A stretch of DNA of 64,000 nucleotides from Plasmodium vivax (lineage: Eukaryota > Apicomplexa > Aconoidasida > Haemosporida > Plasmodiidae): NCBI RefSeq assembly GCF_000002415.2, contig NC_009912.1:870501-934500 (forward strand), written 5' to 3'. A program made the translations under genes and the position numbers. Positions 30,076-39,441 of the stretch are shown in pieces. Numbering within the stretch: the first letter of the stretch is position 1; each line of letters starts with the position of its first letter. The notes beneath the pieces were generated by a model. The model was not told the DNA's origin and did not search any database. It saw nothing but the letters and a program-made list of their open reading frames with translations.

Positions 30076-31263
30076 CTAGGGCTTCCACCGGATGTTGGCC
30101 AAATTCCCGTGCAGGTATTTCTGCAGGCTGAGGGGACTGGACCACTCAGAATTCAAGTAGGAGTCATCGTCGTCTTCTTCAAATTCTTTTTCCTCCTTTT
30201 TTTTCTTGTGGTAGTAAGCCACCATAGCTCTGTACGTTGCTTCATCAATTTTTCTCTCCCTTTCGGGGGGTCCCATTTTGGTTGGGTGCAGCTTTATAAT
30301 TATCTTCGTCTTTTCGTTCCTCCCTATGTAACTGCGTAGGGGGGAATCCCCGCGCAGTTCTTTGCCTGCCCACCAGATGGACGTCTCGTTTGTGCTGAAG
30401 TGCTGCGGCGGGGGAGCGGCGGTGAAGTGGTAGGTAGAATGGTAGGCAACCCGGTAAATAACCTAGTTGCTAAGGCGATGCGCGCTCCGCATGGACATGG
30501 CCGGCACGCGGCCCCCTCCCTCTTTTACATCGTTGAAGGCGTTTTCATTTTCCAGGAGGAGCCTCGTGGGGTCGTAGGGGGGCAGGCCCTCCATCGATGG
30601 GTAGCAGGCGCTCAGGGCTTCCCCCATCCACTTCAGCAGTTCGTTCAGTTTGTCCAGGGTTAACGGGGCGCCCTTCTCCGTCTGCAAGTTGGGAGGCAGT
30701 AAAGCGGTGAAGCGGTGAAGCGGCAAAGCGGTGGTGAGGCGGATCGACTACATCAATCAGTTCTCACTCACTTCACTTTTCACGTGTCGCTGGGGCGTAC
30801 CTGGTCCACGGCCAGCGCCCGCTTCGCCCTGTTGATGGCATCCCTCAGTTGGAGCTCCCCCTCACGAGGAGGGGGAACGCCCGTTCTGAAATTATTCTCA
30901 TCAGGCTTTGTCGCTTCCTTCGGGTTATAGATGTCAGGGTTGGACAGTCGCAGCTCCTTTGCAAAGAGAAGATGGGGGAGGCAATCAAATGGGGGGTGGT
31001 TTTGCAGAAAGAGTCTTTTACTTAATCGGGGCGCCGCTTCCCCCACCTCAGCTTACCTCATCGGTGATTCCCCGAATGGCCTCCGGCCGCAGGGGGCCAT
31101 GGTTGGCCAACTCGGTCGCCGCGTCAAGCAGCCTGAGCATTTTGCACCTGAGGTTGTGCAGCTGCACCAGGTCCTCCTTCAAATGGGAGACCAAAACGTC
31201 CACGTTCGTTTCGAACAAGAATTGGTGCTTCTCCTCCTCCGTTTTGGTGTGTATCAGGACCAT
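30076..31263 (-). CDS. CFAP298: CFAP298 (C21orf59/Kurly) ortholog, axonemal dynein arm assembly factor
   Basis: Four exons: 31057-31263, 30801-30956, 30529-30681 and 30076-30402, all phase 0, giving 280 residues (human CFAP298 has 290). CFAP298 is a cytoplasmic factor needed for outer dynein arm assembly and ciliary polarity. Matches run the whole length: MVLIHTKTEEEKHQFLFE at the start, RGITDEELRL, then ACYPSMEGLPPYDPTRLLLEN (human IVYPMGLPPYDPIRMEFEN). These are followed by SIWWAGKELRG, YIGRNEKTKII and YLNSEWSSPLSLQKYLHG with a final IRWKP. The third donor, GTAAAA after Asp, is my choice because it restores the alignment. In Plasmodium the only flagellum is that of the male gamete, so a role in microgamete flagellum assembly is likely by inference. 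Confidence 0.9.
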
Positions 31264-32335
31264 GGCGTGTAGGGGGGGAGGCAAACAGGCGAAGATAGAC
31301 GAGGGGGATTTAAAACGAACAGGAGGAGATGCTACGTCCGTGTGAGCGGTGGCCCACTATGCGATGGCATTTGAAAAGGGGGAGACCTGCACGCAGAAAA
31401 AATAGCAAAGGGGTACGCTCACAACAGAGGAATACGCCACATCTACAATGTATAGCTTCACTACGCAAATTTGAACGGAGGGGCCGTCAGGCAGATGTTC
31501 CTCTACGCTTCTCTCTTTTTAGGGGCCTAAATGAGGCACGCTTTTATTTTCGCGCGACGGGGTTCATTCCCCACCCAGCTACTAACCCCACCCAGCTGCT
31601 AACGCCACCCAGCTTCTAACCACAGCTGCTAACCCCCGGCAGCTCTTTTAAACATGTCGGCCCCACTGAGAGGTTCCACCCTTTGGCTAGTCACTTCAGT
31701 GTGCCTCAACAGACAGCCCCATTTTCTGCTGAATGGCAAAATTGACGAAAAGGGAGGGGAGGCCATGTGTGCAGTTTTTCGTAGACCCGGAGAATGCACA
31801 CAGGGGGGAGCGGCAAAAGAGGCAAACGTAGTCAGCTCGTGCTGAGATTTGCCATCCGCGGGAACGTGGCCATACAATGCCAAGGAATTGAGTCAAATGT
31901 TTTTCTTTTTTTTTCCCGCACTGGCCAACCGATTAGCTTCCCCCCAGCGGGGGAGATAATTCCAAAATGGGGTGACACAAGTGGAGTGGTCCTTCGGGGG
32001 GTGGGACGGTGAGACTCCTTTGTCACTGCTCCTCCCACTTCTCCAGCAATGCGGTTGCTACACCGTTGGAGTTATTCCGCGCCTCTGCCAAAATACCCAT
32101 TGAAAGCGTTTCCGGGGGGGTTGAATGGAAAATTCCCCATACGTAAAAAAAAAAAAAAAAAAAAATAATAAAATAAATAAGCAATAAATAAGTGATACGT
32201 AATACGTAAAGAGGGGGTCACCCAATCCACCGCTACCCTCGCTACGCTCGTCGCTTCGCCACCCAATCCACCGCTACTCTCGCTACGCTCGCCGCTTCGC
32301 CACCCAATCCACCGCTACCCTCGCTACACTCGCCG
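31264..32335. other. Intergenic region between CFAP298 and thioredoxin reductase
   Basis: Both genes are on the minus strand, so this is the CFAP298 promoter and TrxR 3' flank. A short degenerate repeat (ACCCAGCT(G/A/T)CTAAC, about four copies) lies at about 31573-31634. An A tract stands at 32144-32164 and the 41-bp minisatellite at the right end. No gene is supported. Confidence 0.7.
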
Positions 32336-32337
32336 CT
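32219..32337. repeat. 41-bp minisatellite at the 3' end of thioredoxin reductase
   Basis: Three copies beginning at 32219, 32260 and 32301, each starting CACCCAATCCACCGCTAC. They differ at only a few positions. The array runs up to the TrxR stop codon, so it lies in the 3' untranslated region. Each unit also holds two shorter CTCGCTACGCTCG-like inverted halves. Confidence 0.95.
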
Positions 32338-34294
32338 AACCACACTTGCCGCCGCCGCAGCCGCCCTTGGCGGCGAAGGACAGGCCGGACGCGCGCGTGA
32401 CGGAGAGGTTCATAAACGACTCTGCGTCCGTGGGGTGAATGCCCACGCAGCTGTCAAAGTCGCTCTTCCTAGCCTTCAGCCTCAGCGCCAGAGCCATGCC
32501 CTGAGTAACTTCCCCCGCATTAGGACCCACGTAGTGAAAGCCAACCACCCGATTGTCTTCACTCTTTAAGCAAACGAGTTTAGACAAGCAGGTGCTACTC
32601 ACATCTGTATCGTACTGATCCTTCTGAGCCCTCACATGCTTCTCCCTATGCACAGCAGAAATTTCTAAATTGTTAAATTCTTGAAGGAACACCTCTACAT
32701 TGGATGTGCCAAACGCTTCATATGCCTTTTCTTCAGAATATCCACAGGCGCCATACTCAATGGGGGTATAAATGGCCGTGGGAATGAAGGTGTAATCCAT
32801 AATTTCTTGCGACTGTTTGAATAGCCTCCTGGCCAGGATTTCCCCCGCCTTGATAGCTACAGGAGCTAACTCAGGCACATCCACAGCGACGTCTCCCACG
32901 GCAAAGATGTTGGGGACATTGGTGCAGCTACCCTCATTGGTAATAATTTTATTTGCACTCTTATCAACGTGAATGTTTAGCCGTTCCAAGTGCAACATGG
33001 CGATGTCTCCTTTCCTTCCCGTTGCATACAAAACGGTGTCATACAGTTCTGTGGTGCCATCAGTGAAGAGCACAGCTACTTTGTCCTCCTCCCCTTTGGA
33101 TAGCTTCTTCGGGAGAACTCCTTCTTTAAAGAGGACTCCCTGCTCCTCCATGTAATTCTTCACCTTCAGCGCGCACTGTGAATCGAAGCCGCGCAATACA
33201 ATCGACCGAACCGCTACAGTCACGTCGAAACCTAGAGAGTTTAAAAACCCCGCACATTCAAGCGCAACGTAAGACGCTCCAACGATGAGGGTTTTCCCTG
33301 GGACCTTCTTCATAGAAAAAATGTCATCCGATGTTATGCTGAGTTCCCTTGCGCCTTCTACATCCTCCGGGATGTGGGGTCTACACCCAGTCGCGATGAG
33401 AATGTACTTGGCTGTGATCGTCTCCTCCTGAGACATGTCCCCCTTTAGGTAGTACGCAACGGTGTGCTCATCCTTCAGGGAGGCTAACCCGTTGATGTAT
33501 TTCACCTGGGAAGATCTAAGCCCGGTCAGGTAGCTAAAATTTAGGGAGCGTATATGAGACTGAACCGTGGAAACTAGCTTCCCCCAGTTGTGGCTTAAAT
33601 CTTTACACGTCCAACCGTATTGGGTAGAATCTAATTTGAAAAGGCTGCCCATATTTCCTGCGTAATGCATCAGCTTCTTTGGCACACAGCCTACGTTCAC
33701 GCACGTCCCTCCTATTCCCCACTTGGTTCCTTTGCTGCTTGGCTTCACGTAATCGAACAGGAGTACCTTCGCCCCGTGCGCCGCCGCTTCCTTCGCGGAC
33801 GCCATTCCGCCGGGCCCCCCCCCGATCACCACATAGTCGTAGTCGTAATCGCAGTGGTCAGATTTACATTCGCTGTTGTTGCTCTCCTTCGAGGGCGCTC
33901 CCTTCTCCAAGGCGCTCTTCCCTGCTGGGGGTTCCCCCCCTTCCGCCTGCACATGTCCGCTCTCTGTGCCACTCATCGTTGGGGTGAAAAACACTTCGGT
34001 GCAGTTCCTCCTCTGGGGGGAGTTTATATGCCAACTTGGGGATGTCACTAAATGCCGCAACGGTGGGATGACCCTCCGGGGGGTGATGCTTCCTCGGGGG
34101 AATCCACAGCTACGCAGAAAAGGTCTCACCTTTATTGCAAAGCGATGCTGCGTTGCTTCTAGCTTGATGGGCGATGCGGCCAGGCAGGCAAGCGCCCTGT
34201 TCATGCTTCTCTCTCTTCTGGGGGCGGGGAGATGAGCGTGTAGGCGCAGGCGCGGTGGGTGTAGTTGCGACCGGGGCGATAAACCTCTCCTCAC
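32336..34294 (-). CDS. TrxR: Thioredoxin reductase (high-Mr, Plasmodium type)
   Basis: A single exon, up to 652 residues. It reduces thioredoxin with NADPH and is central to parasite redox defence. FAD motif VVIGGGPGGMASAKEA lies at about 155-170 and the N-terminal redox pair is Cys198/Cys203 in GGTCVNVGCVPKK. A second nucleotide-binding region (VGASYVALECAGFLNSLG) and the GDVAVDVPELAP block follow. The base-acid pair is His620/Glu625 (GIHPTDAES). The C-terminal centre is GCGGGKCG (Cys646/Cys651), the Plasmodium substitute for the selenocysteine tail. Three possible starts exist: Met1, Met31 (MNRALACLAAS, Arg/Leu/Ser-rich, import-like) and Met107 (MSGTESGH). In P. falciparum alternative initiation gives cytosolic and mitochondrial forms; the layout here is compatible. 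The reading upstream of Met31 may be untranslated. Confidence 0.95.
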   Translation of the reverse strand: MRRGLSPRSQLHPPRLRLHAHLPAPRRERSMNRALACLAASPIKLEATQHRFAIKVRPFLRSCGFPRGSITPRRVIPPLRHLVTSPSWHINSPQRRNCTEVFFTPTMSGTESGHVQAEGGEPPAGKSALEKGAPSKESNNSECKSDHCDYDYDYVVIGGGPGGMASAKEAAAHGAKVLLFDYVKPSSKGTKWGIGGTCVNVGCVPKKLMHYAGNMGSLFKLDSTQYGWTCKDLSHNWGKLVSTVQSHIRSLNFSYLTGLRSSQVKYINGLASLKDEHTVAYYLKGDMSQEETITAKYILIATGCRPHIPEDVEGARELSITSDDIFSMKKVPGKTLIVGASYVALECAGFLNSLGFDVTVAVRSIVLRGFDSQCALKVKNYMEEQGVLFKEGVLPKKLSKGEEDKVAVLFTDGTTELYDTVLYATGRKGDIAMLHLERLNIHVDKSANKIITNEGSCTNVPNIFAVGDVAVDVPELAPVAIKAGEILARRLFKQSQEIMDYTFIPTAIYTPIEYGACGYSEEKAYEAFGTSNVEVFLQEFNNLEISAVHREKHVRAQKDQYDTDVSSTCLSKLVCLKSEDNRVVGFHYVGPNAGEVTQGMALALRLKARKSDFDSCVGIHPTDAESFMNLSVTRASGLSFAAKGGCGGGKCG

Positions 34295-35481
34295 TGGCGC
34301 CGCCTAACCGCATCACACCTAGCTGCTACACTTCGCGCTCGTAGGGGGATCCACGCGGAGGCCTTCTATTTGGAGCTCTCTCATCACAGGGTTGCTGACA
34401 CCTCTCTCGCTGTCATTTTGCAAAAAAAAAAAAAAAAAAAAGAAAAGAAAAAAAAAAAAGCGGTCATGCCTACTCTCCCAGGTGCATACTCAATCGAGCG
34501 TTTAACATGTTCGGTAATGCAAAAGGGGATTCTTTTTTTCATTAATATAGCCGCTTCCCCATTGACACCGCGACGACAAAAAAAAAAAAAAAAAATACCG
34601 TGTGCACACGTTCACCCGCAGAGAGTGTGGGGGAGGGGAGCCACACAGATCTGCACACATTTGCGTAAACAGTTGGAGAGTTCAAAACAGATGGGCATTG
34701 GCAATTTTGGCTTGGCACTTTTTTTATCCTCCTAGGGGAGGCGGCCTTACCGTGGGGATATCTATATGTACGTATCGGCTGGGAGGATCCCGCCCTCCCC
34801 CTCTTCCTCGCCGCTCATCAGCAGGGATGTGCCTCACAGGTGGGTAACGCAGCAGCGCAACGGGGGGATTCCCTTCGTGTAGAAGCAGCTGAGGGGGCAC
34901 GTGTAGAGGTGACAAATGGCTACGCTGTGATGCGTTGGCGCTTCGCTCGAAAGGCGGTCCGCAAATGGAAAACCAAACTGTCCGCCTGTCCCAGTTTGCA
35001 TGTCCACATCGTCGCTGCCTTTTCAGTGCCACTTTTCTTTTCAATTTCGCTATGTACTCCTTAACTTGGGTCTGGGTGGTTGCCCAAAAGATCTCCTCCA
35101 AATAGAGACCCCCTCGGGGGTGTGTGCACATTCATGTGGCTTTAAATACCACCCTGGCACTTTTCCAAAGGGGAAAAAAGAAAAGCGTTTTGAAGAATGC
35201 TCACGTTGGAGCGAGGCATTAAAAGGGTTCACTCGGGGGGGCAACGAAGACGTGTGCAAGTGAGCACTACGGAAAAGAAAAACAAAAAAAAAAAAAAAAA
35301 AAATTAATACAAAAAAAATAAGCTAATTAACATGAGCAAGGTGACGTAACGGATGATAACGCGCTTCCTCACATGTCTGTGCAAAAGGGAAAAAGGACGA
35401 ACACAACAGTTGTTAGTCGCTAATCGATGTGCTCGTTTTTCCCTTTCGCCAGGCGGCCCACAACGAATTTGTGGCGCCCGT

Positions 35482-35642
35482 CCACTTTAACATTGGCCGC
35501 TCAGCCACTTTAACATTGGCCGCTCAGCCATTTTAACGTTCGCCGCTCAGCCATCTTAACATTTGGCACTCGGCCATCTTAACATTTGGCAACCGACTAT
35601 TTTAACTTCTTTCTATGGACCATTTTAACTTTTGGCATTTTC
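35482..35642. repeat. Degenerate 23-bp tandem repeat
   Basis: Seven units of the form CCA(C/T)TTTAACATT(T)GGCC with a CGCTCAG end. The first two are identical and the rest drift progressively, so decay is directional from left to right. It is far upstream of TrxR (about 1.2 kb) and has no open frame of note. Confidence 0.85.
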
Positions 35643-35690
35643 GCCGTTTTGCCTTTGGCCCTTTTGTTCCCGTTCACCGTTTGGCTGTTT

Positions 35691-35723
<33 letters not shown>

Positions 35724-35943
35724 GGGGATACTAAATTTTTTTCTTTTTTTAGCTAGATGAAATAAAACCATGCAAAGGGGGGGGAAAAAAAAAAAAAAAA
35801 GAAACACCATTCCTTTTTCCTTAATGCTTAGGTGTGTGGCAAAGCTTTATATAGTGTACAGCACACACCTCTACGTGCACGCAGGTACACTTCTTCACAT
35901 GTCTGTGCGAATTTACACACGAATGTGAGGAGGTGGTATGGGC

Positions 35944-36020
35944 GATGGAAATGGCAGCGAAAATGGCAACGAAAATGGCAGTGAATATGGCAGTGAATAT
36001 GGCAGTGAATATGGCAGTGA
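35944..36020. repeat. 12-bp tandem repeat (ATGGCAGTGAAT)
   Basis: About six to seven copies of a 12-bp unit, ATGGCAGTGAAT, with early units reading ATGGCA(G/A)CGAAA. Lies between TrxR and the PABPN1-like gene. It could be read as a Met-Ala/Asn-Gly-Ser-Glu peptide but no start or domain supports coding. Confidence 0.85.
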
Positions 36021-36762
36021 AAAGGGAGAGGGGGGGGAATCCCCCAAAAAAAAAACAACCAATGTAGAATAAATACGACGCTACGAGGGAAAACGAAGCA
36101 GCTTCATCCTTCAAAGCGCGCAGGGTGCAAAAATTGGGCACAGCGCGGCATCCACAAATCAACACATGTACATGCCTGAACGTGTGCACGTCCCCACGTC
36201 GCATTGGCAAACGCGCGCATATGAATGCACCTCCGCTTCGCACACATGGGAGTAAAACTGAACATGAAGGGAAAAAAAAAGCAGCAGCAGAAGCAGCAAA
36301 AGCAGTAGCAGCGGGAACAGGCTCTGCAACAATAAAAAGGATTAAACTACTCAAACGATGAAACTCAAATTGGGGTGCAGGCGGAACAACACTCAGGTTC
36401 ACTTGGGTGCATGCGTGGGTGTTTAAAGCACCGTCGGTGGGTGTCGGCGGGAGTCAGAAGCCTATGCCAGTGGATCGCTCTTTTCTCGTGGCTCGCGCTT
36501 TTCGCTCTTGCGCGTCCTCATTCGTGCACACGGCCATTCGCAGGCGTCAGCATTCGCATTCGCATTTGCACTTGCATTCGCACTTGCAGTATCATTTGCA
36601 CTTTCTTCTCTTCTCTTCTCCTTCTTACAAGGCCTTTTCTTGGCTTTCCTTTGGCTTTCCCACCGAGTGGGCGAGCGGCGGGGGTACTTAAAAAAAAGGG
36701 GCGACGCGAGCGGCGCGCCTTTAAAAAAAATTGAAAACGCTACAAAGAGGGGAACAACCCGG

Positions 36763-38238
36763 TCAGGCCCTTTCGTAGGGGTTCGTGACGATTTTCTTGT
36801 ATGAGCCTCTTCCGCGGTAGAAGGGTCTGAAGCTCGGTTGTCTCAGTCTGCACGGGGGTAGAGACGAACATATGTATGCACGTGTGGTTACATAGGAGCA
36901 CATATTAACACTTCTCTCGGGAGAGATGCATCCCGGTGAGGGGGTATATCCTCTTAGCACCAATTCGAGTGCACATACCTTCCCCTGGGGCCAAGGGTCG
37001 CCTTCATGGATCTACCCCTAAAGGGGCTAATCTTCGGTCGGTTGAATCCGGGGATGTTTCGCCTTTTGCTGCAAACCTGTTGTGATGAGGGAGAACAAAA
37101 AAGGGGAAGTGTCTCTGCCCGTTTGTGCAAATGCGCTTGGCTGAGGAGAATTAAACGATGTGCGCGCAGATTGTTGAGGGGGGGCAAAGACGGGTAAAGC
37201 TCCTCTCGCTCCTCACCCCCCGCACGTACCTTAATTTGTCTTTTCTTGAAGAAGGACTCGGATAGGGAGAGCGCCGTTCGCACGGAGGACGCGTCGGCGA
37301 ATTCGATGTAGGCATACCTGGGGGGGAAAAAAAAAATAAAAAAATAAAATAAAAAGATAAAATATAATGAAAAAATAAAATATACGTGTCACCCTCCCTA
37401 CATGTACGCATAAAACGACTCCCTCCTCGCCTACCCCTTCGAGTGCCCCGTGTTCTTGTTCACCAAGATGGTCACCCGGTTGATCAGGCCGCACTCCGAA
37501 AAGAGGGACTGCAGTTCTTCCGGTTGGGTCGAATAGTCCACCTGCGCGTAGGGGAAAAGGTCGATGATGTTAACGTGAAGATGGGAAGAAGCGGTCGAGA
37601 TGGTGAAGCGGATGAGATGGTGAAGCGGTTGAGATGGTGAAGCGGTTGAGATGGTGAAGCGGGATGGAGCCTAACAGATGGTGACCTCAGTCCACTGGCT
37701 GCATTCACACAGCTGCTATGAGCAACCCGCTCGTCGCCACCACATGGCCGCTTAAATTCTTACGTTCCCAACGAAAATGGATCGGTTGTTTATCTCCTCC
37801 TGCTCCATCTCGTGCGAGTCGAGGGCACCCGACTGGTTCATTTGCATCTCTGCGCCTTCATTCATCATCTGGAAGGGGGGGAAGAGAGAAAAATAAAAAG
37901 CGTTCGAATGAGTGATGCGGAGACAACCACAAGGGGAAGGGGGTCCCCAATGGAGTCGCCCAACACAGGTAAAAGCGATGCCTCCATCTAGTGTGGGTGA
38001 TCCGCATGGCGGTGCAGACGGAGAAGGGCATTTCATATGATGCGAGATGTGAAAAGGGCACACACACACACACAGGAAGGGGTGGCTAAAAACCAGGGGG
38101 GGCAAGACTCACCTTCAACTTCTGCAAATCGCTGAACTCCTTGTCGATGCTGTTTATATCGTCAACAGGCACATTAAAATTTGCCCCATCATTGTCTCCC
38201 TTTTCGTGGTTCATTTGGTCTAGGTTCATTGGCTCCAT
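36763..38238 (-). CDS. PABPN1/Pab2-like nuclear polyadenylate-binding protein
   Basis: Six exons: 38113-38238, 37764-37868, 37435-37541, 37230-37317, 36979-37076 and 36763-36847, giving 202 residues. PABPN1 binds nascent poly(A) tails in the nucleus and sets their length. After an acidic, helical N terminus (residues about 30-66, coiled-coil-like) comes one RRM at about 71-147. It has RNP2 SIFVGN, then the PABPN1-typical NRVTILVNKNTGHSKGYAYIEF (RNP1 KGYAYIEF) and SVRTALSLSESFFKKRQIKV. The C terminus is basic and Gly/Arg/Phe/Tyr-rich (FRPFYRGRGSYKK), as in PABPN1. Exon joins were chosen by keeping this alignment; donors are GTGAG, GTAAGA, GTAGGC, GTACGT and GTATGT. The 20-bp minisatellite lies immediately upstream of the start. 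Confidence 0.9.
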
Positions 38239-38300
38239 TGTGTGTGTTTTCCTTGGTGTTCTTTCGGTGAGGCGGTTTGTTAGGCTTCGCTTCGGGTCAC

Positions 38301-38460
38301 TTCGGAACGCTTCTGTTCACTTCGGATCGCTTCTGTTCACTTCGGATCGCTTCTGCTCACTTCGGATCGCTTCTGCTCACTTCGGATCGCTTCTGCTCAC
38401 TTCGGATCGCTTCTGCTCACTTCGGATCGCTTCTGTTCACTTCGGATCGCTTCTACCTGA
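38301..38460. repeat. 20-bp minisatellite in the 5' flank of the PABPN1-like gene
   Basis: Eight copies of TTCGGATCGCTTCTG(C/T)TCAC; the first has GAACG and the last ends in ACCTGA. It lies 63 bases upstream of the start codon, within the likely 5' untranslated region or promoter. Twenty bases is not a multiple of three, so translation of the array runs through all frames. Confidence 0.95.
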
Positions 38461-39345
38461 TGGGAGGAGTCCCACGCGCTTACCTTCCGGTGACACGTTT
38501 CCTTAACTGAGGTGTGCCCACAACACGTGTTGCTCCGCGACTCAACTGGTAATTCGGTGTGGCTTCACAAACTCCCGTTCAGCCTGCACGATTGACATGT
38601 GCCTTTCTCGCTGTGCACCTGGTATTCCCTCTGCGCGTGTAGAGATGGGAAGCACCCGACAGACTAGACTGAAGCTGACGAGCGGAGAGCCCTCTTCACC
38701 TCGCAAGTGCAGTCAACAGGGGGGCCCAAAATGGTCACGCGGAAGAGCGACACGCAGGGGTGGAGAAGCAGCAGAGGGTACCCCGAAATGGTACTCATAA
38801 ATGGCACGCAAAATGGCCCACAGAATGACGCGCACAATGGCCGCTTTTTACGTGAAAAACCTCGCAAGTACCACCTTCACATGCCTGCCAAACGACCGAC
38901 GCGCGCGCGCACGAATGGAGGTACGAACGTACATATGACCATGTACATATGCATATACGCGCATATAAATGTATATATGATATGTATATATGTATGTACT
39001 ACCCTGCGAAGGAGGAAAAACTCAAAAAAACATAAAAATTACGATCAAGGAATGAAAAAAAGCAGCAAAGTCAGCCGAACTCAATTTTCATTTCTGCGTT
39101 ATTCAAAAAGAAGAAACATGAAAAATCCGAAGAGGGGAAAAAAAAAAAAAAAAAAAAAAATGGCGGGTACGCATTAATACTATATTTAACTGCGCACATT
39201 TGTTTATTGGGAAAAAGTAAAAGCGCTTGTGCGTTTGCCTCTTCACCGTCACTCCGCAGGGAACAGAAGTTGCGCCTGTCAGTCGATTGATTCATTAATT
39301 GGTGCTCCTCGGAAGGAAAAAAAAAATATACATATAGATATATAC

Positions 39346-39441
39346 GCGCGTTTTTACATGTACAGATATGCGCATTTTTACATGTACAGATAGGCGCGTT
39401 TTCACATGAACAGATAGGCGCGCTTTTACATGAACAGATAT
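39346..39441. repeat. 24-bp tandem repeat
   Basis: Four copies of GCGCGTTTTTACATGTACAG plus ATAT/ATAG, with later units changing to ACATGAACAG. Within the large intergenic region. Confidence 0.85.

Larger units (their letters stand above)
34295..36762. other. Intergenic region between TrxR and the PABPN1-like gene
   Basis: About 2.5 kb, TrxR promoter side. A tracts lie near 34422-34460, 34578-34595 and 35284-35302, and a T tract near 35692-35719. Other contents are a 23-bp array at 35482-35642, a 12-bp array at about 35944-36020 and a GCATTCGCATTTGCACTT-like run at about 36548-36602. TAGCTA occurs at 35750-35755. No gene is supported. Confidence 0.65.

Noticed and set aside
38301..38460. CRISPR-like array
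   Set aside because: Units are contiguous with no spacers, and the organism is a eukaryote, so it is a minisatellite.
38707..39177. A 156-codon plus-strand frame
   Set aside because: It has a low-complexity, Lys-rich end from an A tract and Tyr/Ile/Cys runs from alternating TA DNA. No domain is present.
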